Part shown: one piece after another, positions 26,274 to 35,025 of the stretch
How the letters are laid out: each line of letters starts with the position of its first letter
Numbering within the stretch: position 1 is the first letter of the stretch
NCBI GenBank assembly: GCA_934636425.1
Contig: CAKUAV010000005.1
Span: 1-53,698 of the forward strand
Reading direction: 5' to 3'
DNA: 53,698 bases
Source of the DNA: an uncultured Clostridia bacterium
GTDB lineage: Bacteria; Bacillota; Clostridia; Christensenellales; Aristaeellaceae
Translations under genes and position numbers: made by a program
The notes under the pieces: generated by a model
The model's input: only the letters and a program-made list of their open reading frames with translations
The model's database searches: none
What the model was told of the DNA's origin: nothing

Positions 26274-26786
26274 ATGATTTCCGTCATCGATGACATTTAC
26301 GGCGAAAACTACAAAAAATTCATGTCATTCGCCTTTGAGAAGAGCGACGCGGCGCTGCTCGTCTATCAAAGCTGCGGCCGTCCCTTCAAAAGGCGCATTC
26401 AGGAAATACGCAGCATATTGAAGCCCTTTCTGCTCTCCACGCGCAACAACGCCAAGATAAAGAAGAATGCGGACGGCTTTGAGCGGCCGGGCGCCGTCAC
26501 ATGGGATGAATCGCTGATTCATGTCTGCCTTTACCGACTGTCTCCCGAGGTTCGGGAATACATTCTGTCGGCAAACGATCTCTTTGACTGGATGTATCCC
26601 GAACGCCCTGAGGACATAGCCTTCTTTTCGAACGGAGAATACCGGCTCTCCACGACGGCGCACGAAAAATACTGCGACATATTCGGGCATGAACGGGAAG
26701 CGGCGCTCCTGCTGGCCGGGCTGGGCGTCGCCTATGAGCGCTTTTCAGCGCCCTGCGCGCCGTATGCCGAAGAGTACACGCTGTAG
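26274..26786 (+). CDS. Hypothetical protein (uncharacterised)
   Basis: A 170-residue soluble protein that I cannot assign. It has a clear ribosome site (AGGAGG, 26261-26266) and codon use like its neighbours. The middle segment (LSPEVREYILSANDLFDWMYPERPEDIAFFSNGEYRLSTTAHEKYCDI) has the look of a conserved small domain with a Trp/Tyr-rich core, and the Glu-Asp-hydrophobic-Phe-Phe pattern followed by a histidine recurs, as I recall, in uncharacterised clostridial proteins. No membrane segment or signal peptide. Originally directly behind galM, now separated by R2. Confidence 0.6.
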   Translation: MISVIDDIYGENYKKFMSFAFEKSDAALLVYQSCGRPFKRRIQEIRSILKPFLLSTRNNAKIKKNADGFERPGAVTWDESLIHVCLYRLSPEVREYILSANDLFDWMYPERPEDIAFFSNGEYRLSTTAHEKYCDIFGHEREAALLLAGLGVAYERFSAPCAPYAEEYTL

Positions 26787-27012
26787 GAAGCCGGCCTCAT
26801 TTCGAGAAAAACAGCGCATTGCGGAAATCCGGAGGACACGTCCGGAGCCCCGGCGCGTTTCATGGCTTTGCCGGAAGCGGGCAAAGCCGGAAAATCAGGC
26901 GCATGGCAGCGCGGGAGAGCAGACCGCTTCATTCATGACCGATCATTTTTATAACGAAGCCGTGACGGCGCGGGACGCTGTATTATCCCTCGGCTTTTCG
27001 TGATGAACCATA

Positions 27013-27050
27013 AAAAACTCAGCCCTCCGCGCAGACGGAAGGCTGAGTTT
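27013..27050 (-). terminator. Terminator between the hypothetical gene and ychF
   Basis: Stem AAACTCAGCC / GGCTGAGTTT around 27017-27050. On the minus strand it is followed by TTTTTTA, serving ychF, and the opposite strand also has a short T run, so it may serve both genes. Confidence 0.75.
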
Positions 27051-27069
27051 CGTATATCCCCAATATTGA

Positions 27070-28167
27070 TCAGACGTTGAAGCGGAACAGCGTCACATCG
27101 CCGTCCTGCATGACGTAATCCTTGCCCTCGGAGCGGACGAGTCCCTTCTCCTTGCAGGCGGCCATGCTGCCCTCGCGCACCAGATCGTCATAGGCGACGA
27201 TCTCCGCGCGGATGAAGCCCTTTTCAAAGTCGGAGTGGATCTTGCCGGCGGCCTGCGGGGCCTTCGTGCCCTTCTCGATCGTCCAGGCGCGCACCTCCTT
27301 CGGGCCGGCGGTCAGATAGCTGATGAGACCCAGAAGATCGTAGCTCACCTGAACCAGACGGTCAAGGCCGCTGGCCGAGATGCCCAGCTCCTCGAGAAAC
27401 TCCTTCTTCTCCTCGGGCGGCAGCTGCGCGATTTCCTCCTCGACCTTGGCCGAGATGACCATCACGCGCGCGTTTTCCTTTTCCGCGACCGCCTTGACCT
27501 CTTTGACCAGCGGCAGATTTTCCACGTCGCCGCCCAGATCGTCCTCGGAGATGTTGGCCGCGTACAGCACAGGCTTGCAGGTGAGCAGGAACCAGCCGTC
27601 CACAACCGCCTTCTCCTCGTCGGTCAGCGGGCAGGTGCGCACGGGGCGGCCCTCGTTGAGATGCGCCATGACCTTGTCGGCGGCCGACAGCTCGAGCGCC
27701 ATTTTCGAATCGCCGCTCCTGACCAGATGGCTGGCCTTCTCCTGACGCTTCGACACGGTCTCCATGTCGGCCAGTATCAGCTCGGTCTCAATGGTCTCTA
27801 TGTCGCGCGCCGGATCGACCGACCCGTCGACGTGAATGATGTTGTCGTCCTCAAAGCAGCGCACGACGTGAACGATCGCGTCCACCTCGCGGATGTGGGA
27901 GAGGAACTTGTTGCCCAGTCCCTCGCCGCGGCTCGCGCCCTTGACCAGACCGGCGATGTCGACGAACTCGATCGTCGCGGGGGTGTACTTCTCGGGATGA
28001 TACATTTCGCTCAGCACGTCCAGACGGCTGTCCGGAACGGCCACCACGCCGGTATTCGGCTCTATGGTGCAGAACGGATAATTGGCGGCCTGCGCGCCGG
28101 CGCAGGTGATAGCGTTAAACAGCGTGCTCTTGCCGACGTTCGGCAGACCGACGACTCCCAGTTTCAT
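27070..28167 (-). CDS. ychF: Redox-regulated ATPase YchF (Obg family)
   Basis: A 365-residue ribosome-associated P-loop ATPase; YchF uses ATP rather than GTP despite its Obg fold. G1 motif GVVGLPNVGKSTLFNAIT is at the very N-terminus, then DIAGLVKGASRGEGLGNKFL (G3), and the G4 position reads AANISEDD instead of NKxD, the feature that gives YchF its ATP preference. The C-terminal TGS-like domain ends VMQDGDVTLFRFNV. Full length, ATG 28167. Stands alone, with a terminator behind and repeats upstream. Confidence 0.97.
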   Translation of the reverse strand: MKLGVVGLPNVGKSTLFNAITCAGAQAANYPFCTIEPNTGVVAVPDSRLDVLSEMYHPEKYTPATIEFVDIAGLVKGASRGEGLGNKFLSHIREVDAIVHVVRCFEDDNIIHVDGSVDPARDIETIETELILADMETVSKRQEKASHLVRSGDSKMALELSAADKVMAHLNEGRPVRTCPLTDEEKAVVDGWFLLTCKPVLYAANISEDDLGGDVENLPLVKEVKAVAEKENARVMVISAKVEEEIAQLPPEEKKEFLEELGISASGLDRLVQVSYDLLGLISYLTAGPKEVRAWTIEKGTKAPQAAGKIHSDFEKGFIRAEIVAYDDLVREGSMAACKEKGLVRSEGKDYVMQDGDVTLFRFNV

Positions 28168-28345
28168 CTATACAGCATCTCCTCAAATATCGTGATTCGC
28201 CGTTCCCGCCGCATAAGGGCGGCTTCGCGCCCGCTTGGAACAGCGTCAAGGCACATTCTGTTTTATTATAACAGATGAAATCCCTTCCCTCAAGCCATTT
28301 TTGTGAAAATTGCGCCGGCAGACGAAAACGGCGGAGCGCCCCGCC

Positions 28346-28479
28346 AGACTGCCGTCTCCGGAGGACTCGAGAAGGCCAGGGCATTCTCGAACGTCCAATC
28401 GTACCCGGCGGCGCGTGCGGGACGATTTTTGCGCCCGGAAATCTGAAAAATTCCAGCAAAAGCTGAAGAGGACGGCAGC
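28346..28479 (-). mobile_element. R2 element, copy A7 (134 bp), with 16-bp target duplication
   Basis: GGCGGAGCGCCCCGCC (28330-28345) recurs as GGCGGAACGCCCCGCC (28480-28495), 15 of 16 matching; the target is a palindrome (GGCGG / CCGCC arms). The interior is a short R2 in reverse orientation ('caatcgtacccggcggcgcgtgcggg', 'gcgcccggaaatctgaaa') with a large internal deletion. Ends carry the inverted pair GCCGTC and GACGGC. Confidence 0.8.
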
Positions 28480-28544
28480 GGCGGAACGCCCCGCCGCCTG
28501 ACAAAGAGTGAAGTGAAATAAGGCGCATTCTGACGGAAGTGTTG

Positions 28545-28743
28545 CAGGCTGTCGAAAAATCTTCGGAGAGCTCGGGATGGCCGAACCTCTCTCAAATTTT
28601 CAATCGCATTCAGCGGCGCGTGCGGGTGGACGGAACGATTTTTGCGGCGCCCCCATTTCCAGAGCAGGCATTGGAGAGGGGCGCACGGCAGAGCGCTTGC
28701 ATTTCTGTTCACCGGCTTGTTGAGGCTTTTTTGACAAGCCGGT
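28545..28743 (-). mobile_element. R2 element, copy A8
   Basis: Reverse-orientation copy beginning CAGGCTGTCGAAAAATC and ending TTTTTTGACAAGCCGG. It is the uninterrupted paralogue that shows the R3 empty site ('ctctcaaattttcaatcgcattcagcgg', around 28600-28625). I do not see a convincing target duplication around it. Confidence 0.75.
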
Positions 28744-28757
28744 GACATAAGTTATAT

Positions 28758-28995
28758 CATATTCAACCCAAACGGCCGGCACAGAACACAAAATACGCGA
28801 CAATACATATAGATGATGGAAGAGGCTGAAGATCGGTGAGCAAAAAACAGCGATTGACGCAGCGGCGAAGGCGAACAGGAACAGGAGAGCGGCGAAATGG
28901 TTGGAAGTGCTGGAATTGCATTATGTCGGGAAAAGCAATGCCGAGATTTAGGCGAAGAAGGCTTTGGCGGGGATTTTGTACCGGGCGCTTCCTGA
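28758..28995 (+). repeat. R4 dispersed repeat, copy 2
   Basis: Shares with copy 1 the blocks 'gcgattgacgcagcggc', 'gcgaaatgg..ggaa..gctggaatt' and 'gcggggatttgt', and with copy 3 the left part 'aacgg..ggcacagaacacaaaa'. One frame reads AAKANRNRRAAKWLEVLELHYV, similar to copy 1, before a stop, which could be the remains of a small protein. No intact gene. Confidence 0.65.
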
Positions 28996-29048
28996 CGAAG
29001 GTTTGAAAAAGCGCCATGGCCATTGAGGCGCTTTATCTGTGAAATGGC

Positions 29049-29078
29049 GGGGCGCTGTCAGCTTGCGAACAGCGCCCC
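29049..29078. other. Strong hairpin near the DUF5107 gene
   Basis: Perfect 10-bp stem GGGGCGCTGT / ACAGCGCCCC lies just beyond the stop at 29092. The run of A's is on the gene side, so the usual stem-then-T order is not met on the minus strand; it could stabilise the mRNA end. Confidence 0.5.
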
Positions 29079-29091
29079 GAAAAAACTCAAA

Positions 29092-32000
29092 TCAGAATGT
29101 GCCTAGAATCTGCTCGAAGGCGTATATTCTGAAATCCTCCGGGCTGATTTTCGCCGCCGCGTCGATCTCGCTCTGCGCTTCCCCACGCCGCCCGAGCCCC
29201 ATGAGCGCATAGCCGCGGAGTATGTGCCCGGTCACGGCGCTGCTCTTCACGACGTCGTTTTCAAACGGCATGGGTGTGGGCGCGCCCACGCCGTAATAGG
29301 CGCGCCTGTCGCTGTTTTTGAGCATATCCGCGCCCGCGTCCAGCATTTCGCCCAGCGCCTGCTCCGCCTCGCCGAAGCGCGTCAGGCTGCGCAGCGCCAG
29401 CGCCCGGAACAGCGACAGCTCGGAGACGATCGCCTTGGGCATGGCCGCCTCCTCATAGGCGCGCATTGCTTCCTCCGCGCGGCTTTGACTTTCGAGCAGC
29501 CGCCCCAGATAGAAATAGATGTGCGCCTCCTGATTGAACCATGTCTTGGCCTCGCCGTAGGATTTGGGCAGATCTGCGCTCGCGAGATAGACTTTTTCCG
29601 CGTCCTCCGCCCGTCCCTCGGCGGCCAGATGGTTGCCGTAGAGCACGTGCATCCAGGCGTGCTGCTTGGTGAGCTTGCCCTCGCCGCCCTCGTAGATGTG
29701 GAAATGCCGCCCCTGCGCGGCGCGTATGGCCTCCTCATAGCGCCCCTGCTGACTGAGCAGCACGATGCGGTCGAGCCAGCAGTCGTCGCGCACGGCGAGC
29801 AGATCGGCATAGCGATCGTATGCGTCCAGCCGCTCCTGAACGGATAGGTTCATCGCCTTGAGCAGCTGCTGATATTCAAACAGCAGTCTCGGGTCGTGCC
29901 GCAGCGCCAGCGCCTTTTCCAGACAGACCCGCGCCGAGGCCGCGTCCCCGCGTCGATCGTAATAGGCCAGCGCGAGATTGCGCAGCGCTCCCGCGTGTTC
30001 GGGATTGCGGCGAATCGCTTCCTCCCAGAGCGCAATGGCCTCGTCATAGCGGAAGCGGTCATAGAAGAGATTGCCCAGATCATAGCAGGCGTTTGCGTCC
30101 GCGCCGTTTCGATCAATCGCGTCCCGCAAAACGGCGATATCCTCCAGCCGCGCGGGGAAGCACATTTTTCCGCTCTGCGCGGCGATCGAGAGCGCGGCCA
30201 TGCTCTCATCCTCGCGGCCGAGCAGATGCAGTATGTGCGCCCTGTAATAGGCGATCAGCGGATAATCGCTCTGCGCCAGCTCGATCAGGCGCAGCGCGTC
30301 CTCGTAAAAGCCTGCTTCCATATACGCGCACACAGCGTCCAGATAGTTTTCAGGCTTTCTGCCGAACATCGCGCGGATTTCGTCTGCATTGTCCTCAAAA
30401 CAGCCCAGCTCCACGCGCGCCCACAGGTCGAGCGGATCGCGTGAAGCCTGCCGCCGCGCAATCGTCTCCGCCGCCGCACAATCGCCCAGCGCGCGCTCGA
30501 TCGCCGATTTGAGATTCAGCGCGCGGCCGCTGCGGCCATTGCGCACAAGCGCTTCGTCCAGATGCTCGAGCGCCGTGCGGTATTCGCCGCGCCGCGCGTC
30601 GATCACGGCCAGCTGATGATACGCCGCCGCGGCGTACGCGCCGTTCCACGCGGCGCGGTAGAGCGCGCCGTACGCCTCGTCCCAGCGCCCCAGATACTCA
30701 AGCGCCACGCCTTTGAGATACAGGCTCTCCGTGTCGGCGGGGTGCTGATTGCGGCTGAGCAGCCGCTCGAGCGCCTTGTCGCAGAAGGACACGCAGTCCT
30801 CGAACAGGCCGTCTCTGAGCGATAGACGCGCCATGGCCGTGTTGCAGCGTATGTCGCCCGCGTCCCGGCGCAGCGCCTCGCGGTAATAGTCGCGCGGGTC
30901 GTAGTTGTGCTGCTTGTACTGCTCCAGATGCAGCCCGTTGATGAACAGCTCCTCGATGTTGTCGTATTCCGAGGGGCGCTTTACGGGCGTGCGCGGTGCG
31001 ATGGGCTGTTTCTGTCCGCGCTTATACGGCGCATAGGCGACCAGCCGCCTGCCCGTTTCACTCCTCAGTTCGGCGGTCAGATTTTCGAAATCGTGCCCGC
31101 TAAGCGGCACAATGCGGCTCCAGCTCTTCTCCGGCGAAAGGTCGGCTTCTTCCGAAAAGAGCACTGTTTCGCCGTCTCGCAGCTCGATCACGGCGTTTTT
31201 GAACGCGCCGGTGACATTGAAGCCCAGATAGGCGCTTTCTCCGCGCTGTTCGAGATTCACGCACGCGTCGATCGCGGCGTTCTTGACCAGACCGATGTCG
31301 CGCACAGGGTACCAGATCTGCTCGAACTCGCGCGTCTCAAACGGCATGAGCCATGTAAAGTCGGGCTGATTGTCGGTATACGCGCCGGTCATCAATTCGA
31401 TATACGGCCCGTCGCCGTCGGTGAGGTTCGAGCACCACATCGCACCGAAATCGCCGTGTCCCCACGTCCAGAGCTTCTTGCCCGGGGCGATGTGATGATC
31501 GGCCACGGTCACGACGCCCATCTGCCGCCCCTCGTCGTAGCCGGAGAGGAAGTCCATGTCGGACTGCCCCTGAGACACCATGAACGAGGAGGGCACCCGC
31601 ACAGAATCATAGCGCGAAAGATCGGTGCCCGCGCCGTAATCGAAGGGACGAGCCGTCTTATAGACGCCTTTGGCGACCGGCCAGCTGATCACGGCGCGGC
31701 GGTCGTGATCGTTCGCCCATTCCACATCGGGCGGGAACACCGTGCGGTAGTCGTTGTTGACCGACACGGCCAGATTCGCCCACCACATGAACAGCTGCGC
31801 CTGACCGGTGCGGTTGTACAGGCGCACCTTCGCCCGAATGTAGCTGCGCCCCGGCTCCAGCGTCACGCCCACCATGCCCTTCTGGCGGTTGAACGGCTCG
31901 ACCTCGCCCACCCAGACGGTTTTGCTGCCGTCGGCGTTTTCCTCTGCTGCGGCCTCGACCGGCATGAACGTCGTCGGGCGGTGATGCTGCGGCCAGTTGA

Positions 32001-32352
32001 ACTCTATGCCGCCCGAAATCCACGCGCCGGACAGACCGACCAGCGCGGGCTTGACCACATGGTTGTGGTAGATGAAGTCGTAATCCCCGATCTTGTCATA
32101 GCCGGAGAGTATCTTGCCGCCGATCTCCGGCAGGATCTGCGTTTTGACATACTCGTTCTCAAGCGTGTAGACGTCGTAGGCCACGTCGCTCTTTTCGTCC
32201 GTAATGCCATCAGAATAGGGCAGCGGATAGAGCCGCCCCGTCGCGCCCTGATAGGGCTTGTTCTCAAAGAACATCGGCAGCTCGATCGGGGGTCTGGGAA
32301 TGTAGGTCGGAATGATCTCCCGCGTCCGTTTCAGCGTCACTTTTTCTTTCAT
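29092..32352 (-). CDS. DUF5107 domain protein with C-terminal TPR repeats
   Basis: A 1086-residue protein. Residues about 20-400 form a DUF5107 domain (galactose-mutarotase-like sandwich; motifs RLYPLPYSDGITDEKSDVAYDVYTLENEYVKTQILPEIGGKI, GGIEFNWPQHHRPTTF, KLWTWGHGDFGAMWCSNL, YIELMTGAYTDNQPDFTWLMPFETREFEQIWYPV). From about 480 to the end there are many TPR units (for example ANACYDLGNLFYDRFRYDEAIALWEEAIRRNPEHAGALRNLALAYYDRRG). No signal peptide. Members of this architecture occur in carbohydrate loci; the biochemical role is not known to me. Divergent from the LacI-like regulator at 32520, which probably controls it. Confidence 0.88.
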   Translation of the reverse strand: MKEKVTLKRTREIIPTYIPRPPIELPMFFENKPYQGATGRLYPLPYSDGITDEKSDVAYDVYTLENEYVKTQILPEIGGKILSGYDKIGDYDFIYHNHVVKPALVGLSGAWISGGIEFNWPQHHRPTTFMPVEAAAEENADGSKTVWVGEVEPFNRQKGMVGVTLEPGRSYIRAKVRLYNRTGQAQLFMWWANLAVSVNNDYRTVFPPDVEWANDHDRRAVISWPVAKGVYKTARPFDYGAGTDLSRYDSVRVPSSFMVSQGQSDMDFLSGYDEGRQMGVVTVADHHIAPGKKLWTWGHGDFGAMWCSNLTDGDGPYIELMTGAYTDNQPDFTWLMPFETREFEQIWYPVRDIGLVKNAAIDACVNLEQRGESAYLGFNVTGAFKNAVIELRDGETVLFSEEADLSPEKSWSRIVPLSGHDFENLTAELRSETGRRLVAYAPYKRGQKQPIAPRTPVKRPSEYDNIEELFINGLHLEQYKQHNYDPRDYYREALRRDAGDIRCNTAMARLSLRDGLFEDCVSFCDKALERLLSRNQHPADTESLYLKGVALEYLGRWDEAYGALYRAAWNGAYAAAAYHQLAVIDARRGEYRTALEHLDEALVRNGRSGRALNLKSAIERALGDCAAAETIARRQASRDPLDLWARVELGCFEDNADEIRAMFGRKPENYLDAVCAYMEAGFYEDALRLIELAQSDYPLIAYYRAHILHLLGREDESMAALSIAAQSGKMCFPARLEDIAVLRDAIDRNGADANACYDLGNLFYDRFRYDEAIALWEEAIRRNPEHAGALRNLALAYYDRRGDAASARVCLEKALALRHDPRLLFEYQQLLKAMNLSVQERLDAYDRYADLLAVRDDCWLDRIVLLSQQGRYEEAIRAAQGRHFHIYEGGEGKLTKQHAWMHVLYGNHLAAEGRAEDAEKVYLASADLPKSYGEAKTWFNQEAHIYFYLGRLLESQSRAEEAMRAYEEAAMPKAIVSELSLFRALALRSLTRFGEAEQALGEMLDAGADMLKNSDRRAYYGVGAPTPMPFENDVVKSSAVTGHILRGYALMGLGRRGEAQSEIDAAAKISPEDFRIYAFEQILGTF

Positions 32353-32450
32353 GCGCGACTCCTCCCGTTTATTTTTATCGTCACACTGATTGTAAGGGAC
32401 GCGGCGCGCGCCGGCAAGCTCAAAATCCCCGCGTGATTTTCACCGAAAAC

Positions 32451-32480
32451 TTGACCCTCGCCGCGCGCATCCTGTATAAT
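32451..32480 (+). promoter_or_regulatory. Promoter of the LacI-like regulator
   Basis: TTGACC (32451-32456) and TATAAT (32475-32480), 18-bp spacing, in the divergent region with the DUF5107 gene. Confidence 0.7.
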
Positions 32481-32519
32481 GATATCATAAATCTGCTTTT
32501 TGAAATGGGAGAAGCCGCC

Positions 32520-33635
32520 ATGATCCTTATTTTTGAACAGCCGGACTATGCCAGAAGCGTCTGGTGTACCCATATCGTCTCGAGTCTTGTTTCAGAACTC
32601 AGGCTCAAGCGCCTGCCCTTTTGCATGATTTCATCCCTCGATGAGCTCTCTGGAGGAACGGCGGGCGATTTCGTGTTTCTGGTCGGCTCGGGCGGCGATT
32701 TTATCGATGAGGGGCTGAAGGCGGCCGGGCGAGCCGGCGTATACCCGATACTGCTCAACAGCCGCGCGCGCGACGAGCTGACGGTCGGCTGCTCGATGGT
32801 CTGCTCCGACATGGAGGGCAGCATGAAGGACATCGTGGACAGACTGCGCACGTGCGGACGCGGCCGCATCGCCCTCTACGGGGTCAACCCGCGCTCGATC
32901 GGCGACGTCTGCCGGCGCGCCTATTTCCTCCAGACCGCCGGCGCGCGGGAAGACGACATATTCTTCAACGACGGCTCGCTGGAAAACTGCTTCGGCGCGT
33001 TCCGGCCTCGGGCGCACGCCTACGACGCGGCGATCTGCGCCAACGATTTCGCGGCCATATCGCTGGTGCGCCGGCTCTCCGCCTGCGACCCGGGCGCGCT
33101 CGAGCGGCTCTTCATCATCGGCTGCGCCGAAACGCGGCTCACCGATTTTTACGCCGATCACATCGTCTCCGTGCGCGGCAACTTCGCCGAATATGGGCGG
33201 GCGGCCGTGGCGCTCATCGACACGCTGAAGCGAAACCCCAGCCTGTCCCGCGTGGAGATGTTCATCCGCTGGGACGTCGATGCGCTTTCTGCCGATCGCG
33301 CCGCCGTTCCGCCGCCCGAGCCCGCTTTTGAGCGGAGCGCGAAGACCGACGCGTTTTATGAGGATGAGGAATTGCGCGAGATGCTCTGCGTGGAGCGGCT
33401 CCTGAACGCCTGCGACGCGCTCGACCGGCAGATTCTGCGCCGGACGCTCATGGGCGAATCCTATGAGGACGTCGCCGAGCGCTGCTTTATCAACGTCAGC
33501 ACGGTCAAATACCGCCTGCGCAAGATGATCGGCATAAGCGGCGCGGAGAGCCGAACCGATCTCATGCGCATTGTGCGCCGCTATCTGCCCGAAGGCGCGT
33601 CTCTGGAGGACGAGGCCGAGTCCGCGCCGCAATGA
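32520..33635 (+). CDS. Regulator with N-terminal LacI-type sensor and C-terminal HTH
   Basis: A 371-residue regulator with the opposite order from LacI. The N-terminal 280 residues resemble a periplasmic-binding-protein sensor (IALYGVNPRSIGDVCRRAYFL, AYDAAICANDFAAISLVRRL, then a last strand VEMFIRWDVDAL). The C-terminus has a helix-turn-helix of LuxR/sigma type: LLNACDALDRQILRRTLMGESYEDVAERCFINVSTVKYRLRKMIGI. ATG 32520 follows GGGAG and a promoter. It is divergent from the DUF5107-TPR gene; sensing of a sugar is inferred from the sensor fold. The R2 copy A3 sits directly after its stop codon. Confidence 0.8.
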   Translation: MILIFEQPDYARSVWCTHIVSSLVSELRLKRLPFCMISSLDELSGGTAGDFVFLVGSGGDFIDEGLKAAGRAGVYPILLNSRARDELTVGCSMVCSDMEGSMKDIVDRLRTCGRGRIALYGVNPRSIGDVCRRAYFLQTAGAREDDIFFNDGSLENCFGAFRPRAHAYDAAICANDFAAISLVRRLSACDPGALERLFIIGCAETRLTDFYADHIVSVRGNFAEYGRAAVALIDTLKRNPSLSRVEMFIRWDVDALSADRAAVPPPEPAFERSAKTDAFYEDEELREMLCVERLLNACDALDRQILRRTLMGESYEDVAERCFINVSTVKYRLRKMIGISGAESRTDLMRIVRRYLPEGASLEDEAESAPQ

Positions 33636-33656
33636 AAGGGAGATGCATATCTGCCG

Positions 33657-33914
33657 CAGCTTGTCAAAAAAGTTTTTGACAAGCTGGTGGACGGGAGAGC
33701 AAGCTCCCCCGCCACTGCCACCCCTACCAGTTTTTGCAAAAAATCTTTCAGATTTCCGGGCGCAAAAACTGCAAGGAAACGATTTTTGCTCTGGAAAATG
33801 AGATTTTCCTCCGCAAAAATCGTCCCGCGCCCGCCGTACACGCCGCCGGGCACGATTAAAAGCTCGAGAGAGCTCCGGCCCTCTCGAGCTCTCCAAGGGT
33901 TTTTCGACAGTCTG
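33657..33914 (+). mobile_element. R2 element, copy A3 (258 bp), with 20-bp target duplication
   Basis: AGGGAGATGCATATCTGCCG (33637-33656) recurs as AGGCAGATGCATATCTGCCG (33915-33934), 19 of 20. The target contains the palindrome GGCAGAT-gcat-ATCTGCC. The element starts CAGCTTGTCAAAAAAG, ends TTTTTCGACAGTCTG, and has the same length as A2, supporting the boundaries. Confidence 0.92.
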
Positions 33915-33964
33915 AGGCAGATGCATATCTGCCGGCCGGCTGGGGGAGCGCAATACCGCAGGCG

Positions 33965-34819
33965 CTATTTTTCCCTCAGCCCCTCGCGGTACTGGCGGGG
34001 CGTTGCGCCCTTGTAGCGGCGGAACTGCTTTATGAAGAAGCTCGAATCGTTGAAGCCGCACTGATAGGCCACCTCCGCCACGGTCAGATCGGACGAAGAG
34101 AGCAGCGCGCTGGCGCATTCCACGCGGTAGAAGTTGAGATAGTCGATGGGCGAGCGATGCACGACGGCGCGGAACGAGCGGCAGAAATACTTGGGCGAAA
34201 GGCCGGTCAGCCGCGCCAGCTCGCCCAGCGTGATGGGCCCGGCATAGTGACTTTCGATGTATTCCAGCGCCGGCTTGAGCTGCTCTGCGCGGCGGCGGCG
34301 CGCGGGCGGATCGCTCTGTATGGGGCTCTTTTCGCGCAAGAGAGAGAGCTGTCCGTAGAGCGCGTACAGACAGCCCACCGCCAGCAGCAGGCGGCTGTCG
34401 CTCAGATCGGGCGTGTATTCAAACAGCTGATCGGCCAGCGCGCTCAATCGGCCGCCGTATTCCGTTTCATCGGGGCGGATGTGCAGGCTGCGGCTGAGCA
34501 GCGGCGCGAGCGCGTGGGCGCACGGCTCGCTGCCCAGAAGCGACGCGTCGAACACAACGCATTCATAGACGCAGTTTTCCGGCTCGCCGCCGTGGAGCGC
34601 GCCCCGTCCCAGAAAGAGAATATCGCCCGCATGCGCCGCGATGCGCGCGTCGTCCACATACAGATGAATCACGCCCTGCCGCACGCGGATGATCTCGCAC
34701 TCGACGTGCCAGTGCATGGGCATGCGGTAGCGCGGGTGCTTTTCATCCACATAGTAGCAGGCGATCGGCCGATCGGGCGTGCCGTGGAGAATATGCTCGT
34801 TGTAGTCGAGGTACTGCAT
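33965..34819 (-). CDS. AraC family regulator, divergent from fucI
   Basis: A 284-residue AraC/XylS-type regulator. The N-terminal cupin half (HWHVECEIIRVRQGVIHLYVDDARIAAHAGDILFLGRGALHGG) should bind a small ligand. The C-terminal DNA-binding half has both helix-turn-helix motifs: ITLGELARLTGLSPKYFCRSFRAVVHRSPIDYLNFYRVECA and LTVAEVAYQCGFNDSSFFIKQFRRYKGATPRQYR. It faces away from the fucose isomerase gene across 206 bp, so sensing L-fucose or a derivative and activating fucI is the likely role. Its own promoter is visible. Confidence 0.9.
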   Translation of the reverse strand: MQYLDYNEHILHGTPDRPIACYYVDEKHPRYRMPMHWHVECEIIRVRQGVIHLYVDDARIAAHAGDILFLGRGALHGGEPENCVYECVVFDASLLGSEPCAHALAPLLSRSLHIRPDETEYGGRLSALADQLFEYTPDLSDSRLLLAVGCLYALYGQLSLLREKSPIQSDPPARRRRAEQLKPALEYIESHYAGPITLGELARLTGLSPKYFCRSFRAVVHRSPIDYLNFYRVECASALLSSSDLTVAEVAYQCGFNDSSFFIKQFRRYKGATPRQYREGLREK

Positions 34820-34881
34820 GGCGGCTCCTTTTCTCCGCGCCTCATATGGGGCGAAAGGTGAATATTGTTTTATTTTTTGCT

Positions 34882-34911
34882 ATTATACACCAATACAGGC
34901 GCATAAATCAA
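34882..34911 (-). promoter_or_regulatory. Promoter of the AraC gene at 33965
   Basis: On the minus strand TTGATT (34911-34906) and TATAAT (34887-34882), 18-bp spacing. The rest of the 34820-35025 interval is AT-rich and would hold the activator site for fucI, which I cannot define. Confidence 0.65.
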
Positions 34912-35025
34912 TGTTAAAATCAAAGTGAGTTCGCAGGCGTGTCTTAACGCGCCGCGGGCGCATGAAACACTGAACCATCGAGGCGTCCTCAGAAGGCGCG
35001 CTCGCAATAAAGGGAGGTTATTATC

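Noticed and set aside
29049..29078. Hairpin behind the DUF5107 gene as a rho-independent terminator
   Set aside because: The T run would precede rather than follow the stem in the direction of the gene.
33581..33853. Repeated Arg-rich frames in and near R2 copies (also at 8445-8762 and 25973-26296) as a protein family
   Set aside because: They are translations of the R2 repeat in various frames, without ribosome sites, and change frame and ends between copies.
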